64,000 nucleotides of DNA. Origin: Ignavibacteriales bacterium (lineage in GTDB: Bacteria > Bacteroidota > Ignavibacteria > Ignavibacteriales > Ignavibacteriaceae). The position numbers and the translations under genes were made by a program. Shown piece after piece: positions 39,830 to 46,220 of the stretch; the first letter of the stretch is position 1; each line of letters begins with the position of its first letter. The stretch spans positions 1 through 64,000 of the forward strand of contig JAGUYG010000040.1 of the NCBI GenBank assembly GCA_020061465.1, read 5' to 3'. Below the pieces are notes generated by a model that did not search any database, had not been told where the DNA came from, and saw only the letters and a program-made list of their open reading frames with translations.

Positions 39830-40510
39830 TCAATTTCTTCTTGTCCAGTTTGCAACAATATACTCATCTATCTGAATTTCATTTCCAACAATTTTACTTG
39901 GAACCGGATCGGGCGGGTATTTACCGCAGGATCCGCTGAGAGCGTCAAGATTATTTAAATCCCAGGTTGTACCGCACGAGTTGCAAATCAAATTGCTTCC
40001 TTTAATATGAAAAGATTTTGAATCGCAGGGTTCGCATAAGCTTATAGCTGTTACCACTTTTCCATCTTCTGTGAGATAGGCGAGCAGAGGTACAGTTGCA
40101 TTGCTTGCGACGTAATCAAACTTTACAAACTTCTTTTCCTTTACTATATCAAGAGGAAGAATAATTTTGCCATTTTGAGCAAATGCTACGGAATAGGAAT
40201 GATCGGTACGGGATGCAGGATAAGTAACATTATCAGTTACTTTTGGTTGTTCTTTAATTACTGCTTCTTCTTTAGATGGTTTAGCGGTAACATAGAAAAT
40301 TAATGCACCTATTAATATGACACTTGCCAATCCAAAATATTTCCCTTTTTTAGAATTATTTGAGCCAGCGAGAACTTTATCTCTTTTATTGTTTACCTGA
40401 TGATTATTATCCTTAGCATTGAACCCTAACCTATGTCCGCAATCAGGGCAAAATTTTACTTCATTAGTTATTTTATGTCCGCACTGAGGGCAATAATTTA
40501 AATTCGGCAT
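39830..40510 (-). CDS. Zinc-ribbon DUF2318 (Fe-S-containing) protein
   Basis: I place the start at 40510 (MPNLNYC) because AGGTGA stands four bases upstream; a longer frame begins at 40561. Residues 1-30 form a double zinc ribbon, CPQCGH...CPDCGHRLG. A membrane helix follows (about residues 58-76), then a DUF2318 domain with CEPCDSKSFHIKGSNLICNSCGTTWDLN near residue 160. In the P19/FTR1 systems a DUF2318 protein accompanies FtsX-type permeases and a LolD-type ATPase, as found here. Electron transfer or reduction of a metal is the likely role. Confidence 0.8.
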   Translation of the reverse strand: MPNLNYCPQCGHKITNEVKFCPDCGHRLGFNAKDNNHQVNNKRDKVLAGSNNSKKGKYFGLASVILIGALIFYVTAKPSKEEAVIKEQPKVTDNVTYPASRTDHSYSVAFAQNGKIILPLDIVKEKKFVKFDYVASNATVPLLAYLTEDGKVVTAISLCEPCDSKSFHIKGSNLICNSCGTTWDLNNLDALSGSCGKYPPDPVPSKIVGNEIQIDEYIVANWTRRN

Positions 40511-40529
40511 TTCTTCACCTATATTCATT

Positions 40530-40745
40530 TTAATTAAGTAAATCTTTTTTCTTTTCTTCAAACTCTAGTTTATCAATTTCTCCCTTAGCGTATCTTTTCT
40601 TTAATAAGTCCAATGGCGTTTCTTTTGAGATATTATAAGACCCGGCTTTGGAGCTATTTGCTAAGTAAGCTAGAATTACTATTACGGCTATTATTATTAT
40701 AAGCCAGACCCACCACATACCCATAAAACTCATATCGTGAAACAT
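40530..40745 (-). CDS. SHOCT-domain small membrane protein
   Basis: The 71-residue protein has one membrane helix (MWWVWLIIIIAVIVILAY) and a C-terminal SHOCT domain, DLLKKRYAKGEIDKLEFEEKKKDL. SHOCT is a short oligomerisation domain, common in metal-resistance loci next to small membrane proteins. The ribosome site AAAGGAG is strong. The gene lies between the double zinc-ribbon genes. Its exact function is unknown. Confidence 0.85.
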   Translation of the reverse strand: MFHDMSFMGMWWVWLIIIIAVIVILAYLANSSKAGSYNISKETPLDLLKKRYAKGEIDKLEFEEKKKDLLN

Positions 40746-40765
40746 TTTTACTCCTTTTTCATTTA

Positions 40766-41728
40766 TTAAATTTTCTTTCCACCATATTTTTGATCAACAA
40801 TTTCCACTATTTCATTGATGGTGTATTTATTTTCATTAATTTTTTCATCAATAAATCTTTTAACTTCCATAGCTCCATTAGGATGATTACAAGTACAATC
40901 ACGCAATTCATCCTTAGTGCATTGCCCGCAAGGGCAAATAAATGCTGAGAATATTGTGTATCTATCTGAAATTGTTGCTTTAGTATTAATTAAACCAGGT
41001 GTTGATGAAACAATATCTTTTGTTATCTCAAGCTGATTAGGATTCCAAACTCTTGAAGCATCTACATTATAATTCGCAGCAAATTCTGCTTTCATCCAGC
41101 CATATTTGTTTGCAACTGCAACGACTATATCTTCTGGCTTTTGGTTTTGTTCTAAGTAATCACGAATAAACTGTCTCTCTTCAACTGCAGCTTCACATTT
41201 GCAAACTTCAAGCGATTCCTCATTACAAGTACCGCAGGAGCAGACAAATTTTGAAGCTATCTCAAATACTTTTGCTTCGACAACTGGATTGCTGCTTTTC
41301 AGTTCAACGGGGACATCTTTTGTTTGAGGACGGAAAATTAAATCAAATGCAGAAGCTATTATTACAGCACCGATAACAACGCCAACTGTTATCCATAGTA
41401 ATTTAAGATTTTTCATACCAGAAAATTTGCCTGCCTGCTTTCTTTTAAAGCTGTTCTTCAATTCCCGGCGGAGCTGCTTTTTACTTTTTTCTTTTTTACA
41501 AGTGCTGATATTAACTCTGTTCTGCTGAGTATAGTTTTTCTTCGGCTCGGACTTTTGATTTAATTGATGACCGCAAGAAATACAAAATTTATTTGTTTCA
41601 TTGGTTTCTGCGCCGCATTCGGGGCAGGCATTTTCAGATATATTCGCTGCTGCCGATAATTCCTTACCACAGTTTATACAGAATTTATTTTCTTCGGTAT
41701 TATTAATTCCGCAAGTATTGCAAATCAT
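40766..41728 (-). CDS. Zinc-ribbon membrane protein with two CcmH-like cysteine repeats
   Basis: The 320-residue protein begins with two zinc ribbons (CNTCG...CINCG near residue 3 and CPECG...CISCG near residue 34). A basic linker follows, then a membrane helix (residues about 112-132). The rest holds two homologous domains of about 70 residues, FVCSCGTCNEESLEVCKC near residue 165 and FICPCGQCTKDELRDCTCN near residue 254. Each continues with a helix ending in KYG. The CxCGxC motif resembles the CcmH heme-lyase helper. A periplasmic metal-binding or redox function fits. Confidence 0.75.
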   Translation of the reverse strand: MICNTCGINNTEENKFCINCGKELSAAANISENACPECGAETNETNKFCISCGHQLNQKSEPKKNYTQQNRVNISTCKKEKSKKQLRRELKNSFKRKQAGKFSGMKNLKLLWITVGVVIGAVIIASAFDLIFRPQTKDVPVELKSSNPVVEAKVFEIASKFVCSCGTCNEESLEVCKCEAAVEERQFIRDYLEQNQKPEDIVVAVANKYGWMKAEFAANYNVDASRVWNPNQLEITKDIVSSTPGLINTKATISDRYTIFSAFICPCGQCTKDELRDCTCNHPNGAMEVKRFIDEKINENKYTINEIVEIVDQKYGGKKI

Positions 41729-41741
41729 TTTTATGTCCTTT

Positions 41742-41791
41742 CATAACCTTCGAGGTTAACGCCTCGTTTACAAAGGGCACCTCGAAGGTTA
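41742..41791. repeat. Inverted-repeat element ATAACCTTCGAGGT (copy 2)
   Basis: A 14-bp arm ATAACCTTCGAGGT (41742-41755) is perfectly complementary to ACCTCGAAGGTTAT (41778-41791); the whole element is 50 bp. It lies in the gap between the CcmH-like gene and the heavy-metal-binding gene. See also 38006-38056 and 58664-58710. Confidence 0.85.
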
Positions 41792-41797
41792 TCACCA

Positions 41798-42199
41798 TTA
41801 TTCCTTTACCTTGAAGTTGTGTTTAAGAAGGTTTTCTTTTGCTTTTTCAAGACTCACTTCTTTAAGCTTCATTCCACAGAGTGGGCATTCACCCGGTACA
41901 TCCGATATAACATTCCAGTCCATCTGATCCTGATAGACTTTACCATCTTTGTTTTTATCAATTGCGGTGAGATCAATTTCACCTTCTCTTACCCAAGATT
42001 CTTCATTAGTTTTAGTCGAATCCATCAGCATATTTTTATGATCTTTCATATCCATATGCTTGTGAGGAGCACCTTTCATTTCCATTTTATGTTTATGATT
42101 TGAATGAGCCTTTGAAGAGTCTTCCTGTGCAAAAGAAATGGCCACACTGAATGTAAATACGAACAGAATAAGTGTTAGGATTTTTGTTTTGTAGTTCAT
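41798..42199 (-). CDS. Exported heavy-metal-binding-domain protein, copy A
   Basis: I place the start at 42199 (MNYKTK), with AAAGGAGAT upstream. The protein of about 133 residues has a signal sequence (LTLILFVFTFSVAISFA) and a His/Met-rich stretch (HSNHKHKMEMKGAPHKHMDM). It ends with a heavy-metal-binding domain whose core is GECPLCGMKLKEV near residue 107. The C-terminal 50 residues are nearly identical to those of the partial gene at 63601-64000. A periplasmic copper/silver buffer or chaperone is likely. Confidence 0.8.
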   Translation of the reverse strand: MNYKTKILTLILFVFTFSVAISFAQEDSSKAHSNHKHKMEMKGAPHKHMDMKDHKNMLMDSTKTNEESWVREGEIDLTAIDKNKDGKVYQDQMDWNVISDVPGECPLCGMKLKEVSLEKAKENLLKHNFKVKE

Positions 42200-42237
42200 C
42201 TTATATCTCCTTTTAATTAATTGTTTATTGATTAAAA

Positions 42238-42669
42238 TCATTTTACTTTCCCGGCAGATTTTTCTTTCTTAATTACATTTCCGGTTAAAGTAAGATTAAT
42301 TGTGGGATTCTTAGGGTCATTTGTATCAACGGTGATAAGCCTATTTTGCTTGCCTGTTTTTCCTTTAGAATCAAACGTAACTTTTAAATTTGTCGATTCA
42401 CCCGGCTTTAATTCATTCTTTTCGGGCATTACTGCCGTACATCCGCAAGATGCGCTTACTTTGGTTATCTTAAGTGTGTCGCTGCCTTCATTTGCAATTA
42501 CAAAATATGTTGTTACGACCGAGTCCTGAATAATATCTCCAAAGTCGTAAGCCATCGGTAGAATTACAACTTTAGGTTCATTTTCGAATTGTGCTAAAGC
42601 AAAGCCTATAAACACAAAAAAGAACAGTACAGTCCATCTGCTGCAGCAGATTGATTTATTAAGTTTCAT
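42238..42669 (-). CDS. Exported DUF1573 protein
   Basis: The 143-residue protein has a signal sequence ending AQFEN and a DUF1573 (Ig-like) domain with DFGDIIQDSVVTTYF, SASCGCTAVMPEKNELKPGES and GNVIKK. The SCGCT cysteine pair is the hallmark of the family, which is widespread in Bacteroidota and has no firm function. Its stop overlaps the beginning of the next gene region. It stands in the first transcriptional unit behind the sigma-54-type promoter at 43.5 kb. Confidence 0.85.
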   Translation of the reverse strand: MKLNKSICCSRWTVLFFFVFIGFALAQFENEPKVVILPMAYDFGDIIQDSVVTTYFVIANEGSDTLKITKVSASCGCTAVMPEKNELKPGESTNLKVTFDSKGKTGKQNRLITVDTNDPKNPTINLTLTGNVIKKEKSAGKVK

Positions 42670-42725
42670 TTACATATCTCCTGTTTATGCGAGTAAATAT
42701 TATTTGAATTAATTGAACTAATATT

Positions 42726-43064
42726 TCAAAGTGCTTCCGCACCTCGTTGTTTTCTTCTAATGCTTACAGCTTCGGATATATCCGAGACAAAAATCTTTCC
42801 GTCACCTTTTCTGCCGGTATGGGCTTTATCCAGGATTATATTTACAAATTTTTCAAGCTCATCATCCGTGCAAACAAGTTCTATCTTTACGCTGCTGCAA
42901 TATTTTTCACAATATTCTATAGACAATCTTGAATGTTCAGGATCTGCCCAGCCACCGAGTGTTGATACGTCTATAACAGTCATCCCTTTTATACCATTCT
43001 GTTCCAGGGCGGATATAACCCTATCAGTCATATCGGGTCTTATGTATGCCTTTATTTCTTTCAT
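42726..43064 (-). CDS. PII-type signalling protein, copy A (PII-NG-like)
   Basis: The 112-residue protein has the PII fold: MKEIKAYIRPDMTDRVISAL, KIELVCTDDELEKFV and the B-loop TGRKGDGKIFV near residue 88, with a C-loop RRKQRG near residue 105. The T-loop is not canonical: the uridylylated Tyr51 context is replaced by GGWADPEHSRLSIEYCEKYC. This matches the PII group encoded beside heavy-metal RND pumps (PII-NG). The twin gene at 59853-60191 indeed follows a CusA gene. Nucleotide-dependent control of the pump is suspected for the group. Confidence 0.85.
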   Translation of the reverse strand: MKEIKAYIRPDMTDRVISALEQNGIKGMTVIDVSTLGGWADPEHSRLSIEYCEKYCSSVKIELVCTDDELEKFVNIILDKAHTGRKGDGKIFVSDISEAVSIRRKQRGAEAL

Positions 43065-43080
43065 TGTATTTCCCTTTTTA

Positions 43081-43179
43081 TTATTTACAGCAGTCTTTTC
43101 CTTGAGAGGCTTTATTAAATTTTCTTACTCCGAAAAGAGCGATTAACGCCGCTACTCCGGCTAACACAAGATATTCCAT
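43081..43179 (-). CDS. 32-residue membrane protein with C-terminal CCK
   Basis: This gene is very short but well supported. AAGGAG precedes the ATG at the ideal distance, and the gene starts one base after the end of the previous gene. The product MEYLVLAGVAALIALFGV is a single membrane helix, followed by RKFNKASQGKDCCK. The pattern of one helix and a Cys-Cys tail resembles FeoB-associated or metal-relay small proteins. Delivery of metal at the membrane is possible; nothing is known for this family. Confidence 0.75.
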   Translation of the reverse strand: MEYLVLAGVAALIALFGVRKFNKASQGKDCCK

Positions 43180-43476
43180 TTACTTCTCCTTCTTATTCAA
43201 TTTTTCCTCGTACAACTTTGGATTTTTTAGAAATGCATTATCGCAGCCGGGGCAGCAAAATCCTATTATTTTATTTCCAAATATCAGATAAGGAATTTTG
43301 TGGTCAATTTTCTTCCCCTCAATCGGGCAGACTTCATTAATTGGCGTTAAAGGATTCCTTTCCTTCATATTCACTTCAACAATTTTTTCATTATTTAAAA
43401 ACATTGGTTCGTTTTGAGGAAGGCTTGTTCCCGCTATTATTAAGTTTATTGCTGCAGCCAAAAAAATCTTTTTCAT
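43180..43476 (-). CDS. Exported YHS-like metal-binding protein
   Basis: I chose MKKIFLAAAIN at 43476 as the start because AAGGAT lies just upstream; an upstream ATG at 43491 lacks a ribosome site. The product of about 98 residues has a signal sequence, then NEVCPIEGKKIDHKIPYLIFG and GFCCPGCDNAFLKNP. It is a YHS/TRASH-like domain with cysteines spaced as C-x33-CC-x2-C. It is the first gene after the sigma-54-type promoter at 43529-43544, which is about 55 bp upstream. Confidence 0.75.
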   Translation of the reverse strand: MKKIFLAAAINLIIAGTSLPQNEPMFLNNEKIVEVNMKERNPLTPINEVCPIEGKKIDHKIPYLIFGNKIIGFCCPGCDNAFLKNPKLYEEKLNKKEK

Positions 43477-43528
43477 TTCATCCTTATTCATTTAGAGTAA
43501 TTAATTTTAAAAACTCGATTATATTAAT

Positions 43529-43544
43529 GAAAATAGAATGCCAG
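43529..43544 (-). promoter_or_regulatory. Sigma-54-type promoter 1
   Basis: On the minus strand CTGGCATTCTATTTTC has the GG of the -24 element and the TC of the -12 element at the spacing of sigma-54 promoters. The consensus is TGGCAC-N5-TTGC; here -12 is TTTC. Two other promoters in the window (44159-44174 and 54720-54735) share the same variant. It directs transcription into the long minus-strand metal operon beginning at 43476. Confidence 0.75.
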
Positions 43545-43603
43545 CATTAATAGTTGAAAAACATCTGTTAAATGAACTTTTTTTTGAAAAAGAGAATGCG
43601 GGG

Positions 43604-43639
43604 ATTTAAGGAATTTAAATATTTTAAAGGTTCTTAAAA
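43604..43639. promoter_or_regulatory. Tandem upstream activator sites of promoter 1
   Basis: Two palindrome-like sites lie at 43622-43639 (TTTTAAAGGTTCTTAAAA, distal) and 43604-43620 (ATTTAAGGAATTTAAAT, proximal). Their centres are about 89 and 70 bp upstream of the -24 GG and about 18.5 bp apart, nearly two helical turns. They match the sites of promoters 2 and 3. Confidence 0.75.
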
Positions 43640-43797
43640 AAGAAAGAAATTTCTTTGATTTGAGATTGAATATGTACAAGCCAAGGTATTTTAAAATTTA
43701 AGGCCCAACTAAGATGCAAACTTGAAAAGAGCGTGTTGACTTCGAAGTTCTTGTATTTTTATGGATTAAAGCAGTGTCTTTTCTATTTCAGGTTTGA

Positions 43798-44073
43798 TTA
43801 TTCATCTATAGCTGAAAGGTTCAATATCGCAGCTGTTTTAAAATCCTCTTTGGCTCCTTGAATATCCTCAATATTAACCTTAATAGTTCCTCTACTAAAA
43901 AAAAGTCCGGCATCCTTTGGATATATTTCTATTGCTTTGCTGTAGTCTTTTATTGCTTCAATATAGTTTCCAATATCGGCTTTTAATGTTCCTCTCTTTT
44001 TATATTCAAGAACATTAAAAGGATTTACAGATATAGCTTTATTACAAATTTCTATAGCATCTGTTTCTTCCAT
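43798..44073 (-). CDS. Small TPR protein
   Basis: The 91-residue protein consists of about two and a half tetratricopeptide repeats (for example YKKRGTLKADIGNYIEAIKDYSKAIEI) and has no signal sequence, so it is probably cytoplasmic. The ribosome site GGAGGTG is strong. The gene stands alone behind its own sigma-54-type promoter (44159-44174) and so is likely a monocistronic member of the regulon. Partners are unknown. Confidence 0.8.
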   Translation of the reverse strand: MEETDAIEICNKAISVNPFNVLEYKKRGTLKADIGNYIEAIKDYSKAIEIYPKDAGLFFSRGTIKVNIEDIQGAKEDFKTAAILNLSAIDE

Positions 44074-44158
44074 TTTGCACCTCCGATATTTTTTATAAGA
44101 AAATAGTTACTTCAGCTTTCGATACGACTTTCCCTTTACTATTATATATACTTAGCGG

Positions 44159-44174
44159 GAAAGAACAATGCCAG
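44159..44174 (-). promoter_or_regulatory. Sigma-54-type promoter 2
   Basis: CTGGCATTGTTCTTTC on the minus strand, the same variant as at 43529-43544 and 54720-54735. It is about 86 bp upstream of the small TPR gene at 44073. Confidence 0.75.
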
Positions 44175-44234
44175 AAGGGAAGTTTGGTTTTTTGTAAATA
44201 AGTGATAGAATAAGTGGAGTATATACATTTATGT

Positions 44235-44270
44235 ATTTAAAATTCTTAATTTTTTTTAAGATTCTTAAAA
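44235..44270. promoter_or_regulatory. Tandem upstream activator sites of promoter 2
   Basis: The distal site TTTTAAGATTCTTAAAA (44254-44270) is a perfect 17-bp palindrome. The proximal site ATTTAAAATTCTTAAT (44235-44250) is imperfect. Centres are about 90 and 71 bp upstream of the -24 GG, 19 bp apart. Confidence 0.8.
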
Positions 44271-44329
44271 GCGTTTCATCAGAGTTTAATAAGCAATATA
44301 GAAATCTCCTCCCTAAAAAATTATTTTAT

Positions 44330-46168
44330 TTAATCATAAGCGTTTAAAACATACTGTAGAGCCATACGATGAGTATTAAAAAAAGAAGCATTGATAGCAA
44401 TTGCATGACGCATTATATTGATCCAATACTCCCTGCCAACATAAAAAGTAGGAATTATTGCAAATTCTAATTTATCATATAAGGAACTTGCATCTTGCTG
44501 GTCGTTGCTTTCCATATTCTGAGGAGTACCGATAGACCATCCTGTAATGTCCTCAATGCATCCTTCAATCCACCAACCATCTAAAATACTTAAGGAAGGA
44601 ACACCATTATGTGCCGCTTTCATACCTGATGTACCGGATGCTTCCTGTGGTTTGCGTGGCGTATTAAGCCATAAATCAACACCGGAAACTAATAGTTTAG
44701 CTAGCTCCTTGTCGTAATTTTCAAGGTAAACAACTTTTATTTTGTTTTCCAACCATTTCGATGCGGCAATTATTTTCTTTATAAGGTCTTTGCCCATCCC
44801 ATCCTGTGGATGAGCTTTACCTGAAAAGATAAATTGAATTTTGCCTGCATCATTAGCGATTTTTATCAGCCTGTCAATATCAGAAAAAATCAAATCAGCC
44901 CTCTTATAAGAGGCAGCTCTTCTTGCAAATCCTATTGTGAGGGTTTTATAATCCATTTCTTTGCCAGTTTTTTCATTAACATAATCAATAAGTTTATTCT
45001 TCGCTTCTTGGTGAGCCTTCCATATATTATCACCCGGAATGCTCAAGGCATAACGCAGGCTAAAGGAATCGTTCTTCCAATCGGGAATATATTTATCATA
45101 GAGCTTTTTAAAACTTTCGCAAACCCACGTGGAAGAATGTACACCATTGGTAATAGATTCTATTGAGTATTCGGGGAACATCGAGCGAGATACTTCGCCA
45201 TGCTTTTTTGCAACACCATTTATGTATTTACTCAGATTTAAGGCTAGAAAAGTCATATTCAGTTGTTCTTCACCACCGAGCATCTTTAGAACATCCAGGG
45301 GCAAAAATCTCCTTAATGCATTGTTCACTAAATCGTAAGGGAACTGATCGTGCCCCGCTGGTACGGGAGTATGAGTAGTAAATACGCAAAGCTCTCTCAC
45401 TGCTTCAAAATTCAATTCCGCTTCTTTATTGTTTTTCATCTCCTTTAATAATTCGAGAGTTAAAAAAGCAGCATGCCCTTCATTCATATGATATTTTTTT
45501 ATTCCTGTATATCCTAGACTTTGAAGCATACGCACGCCACCAATACCCAAGACAATCTCTTGCAGCAATCTATACCATTGATTCCCGCCATAAAGGAAAT
45601 CATTAAGCCCCCTATCATATTCACTGTTTTCTTCTAAGTCGGTATCTAAAAAAATTATAGGTATAGAATAACTGCTTATGCCTAAAACATTATATTGCCA
45701 GGCGCCAATAAATATATCTCTGTTTTCTACTTTGATGCCCACTTTATTAGGTAAGGGTTTTAAAAAATCCTCGCGGTTCCATTGGACAGGCAATTCCTGC
45801 TGGTTTCCTTGTGCATCTAATTTTTGGTTAAAATAACCTTTCTCATATAAAAGTGTAACTGCTACCAGAGGTACTTTTAAGTCTGCACAGGATTTTATAA
45901 AGTCACCGGCTAAAATGCCCAGTCCGCCGCTATAGGTTGGGATAGAAGAATCAATTCCAATTTCCATAGAAAAATAGGCAATCTTTCTTTCCTTTATTTC
46001 CTCAGATTCATACGACCTATGTCTGTGCTTCAAATATTTATCTGGAGAATTCTTAAATTCATTTTTACATAAATTTGAGCAGAAATAAAATATCTTTCCC
46101 TTGAATTCATATTTAAATTCTTCTTTTGCAATCATTCCGCAAACGGGGTCTCTATCCATTTTAATCAT
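44330..46168 (-). CDS. YHS domain fused to alpha-glucan phosphorylase
   Basis: The 612-residue protein has two parts. Residues 1-50 form a complete YHS domain, RDPVCGMIAKEEF with FYFCSNLCKNEF, like the metal-binding proteins around it. Residues 60-612 are a glycogen/alpha-glucan phosphorylase (GT35, short TIGR02094 class): YFSMEIGIDSSIPTYSGGLG near residue 64 and the PLP-lysine region SGTSGMKAAHNGVPSL near residue 510. I have not seen YHS fused to a phosphorylase described. The start at 46168 follows AAAGGCT closely. The gene ends the unit of the third sigma-54 promoter. Confidence 0.9.
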   Translation of the reverse strand: MIKMDRDPVCGMIAKEEFKYEFKGKIFYFCSNLCKNEFKNSPDKYLKHRHRSYESEEIKERKIAYFSMEIGIDSSIPTYSGGLGILAGDFIKSCADLKVPLVAVTLLYEKGYFNQKLDAQGNQQELPVQWNREDFLKPLPNKVGIKVENRDIFIGAWQYNVLGISSYSIPIIFLDTDLEENSEYDRGLNDFLYGGNQWYRLLQEIVLGIGGVRMLQSLGYTGIKKYHMNEGHAAFLTLELLKEMKNNKEAELNFEAVRELCVFTTHTPVPAGHDQFPYDLVNNALRRFLPLDVLKMLGGEEQLNMTFLALNLSKYINGVAKKHGEVSRSMFPEYSIESITNGVHSSTWVCESFKKLYDKYIPDWKNDSFSLRYALSIPGDNIWKAHQEAKNKLIDYVNEKTGKEMDYKTLTIGFARRAASYKRADLIFSDIDRLIKIANDAGKIQFIFSGKAHPQDGMGKDLIKKIIAASKWLENKIKVVYLENYDKELAKLLVSGVDLWLNTPRKPQEASGTSGMKAAHNGVPSLSILDGWWIEGCIEDITGWSIGTPQNMESNDQQDASSLYDKLEFAIIPTFYVGREYWINIMRHAIAINASFFNTHRMALQYVLNAYD

Positions 46169-46220
46169 AGCCTTTAATTTTTAATTAAGTATTTCTTTAC
46201 TTTTAAGATCTTTTTTTCAT

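Larger units (their letters stand above)
43492..43797. other. Intergenic regulatory region 1
   Basis: The gap holds the minus-strand sigma-54-type promoter (43529-43544) and the pair of upstream palindromes (43604-43639), listed separately. A perfect palindrome AAAGAAATTTCTTT lies at 43643-43656 and is probably incidental. Nothing else is seen in 43660-43797. Confidence 0.6.

Noticed and set aside
42760-43146. 128-codon plus-strand frame opposite the PII gene
   Set aside because: Shadow of the PII gene; the twin at 59853-60191 has a similar shadow, which only reflects the conserved PII codons.
43643-43656. Perfect palindrome AAAGAAATTTCTTT near promoter 1
   Set aside because: It has no counterpart at promoters 2 and 3 and may arise by chance in AT-rich DNA.
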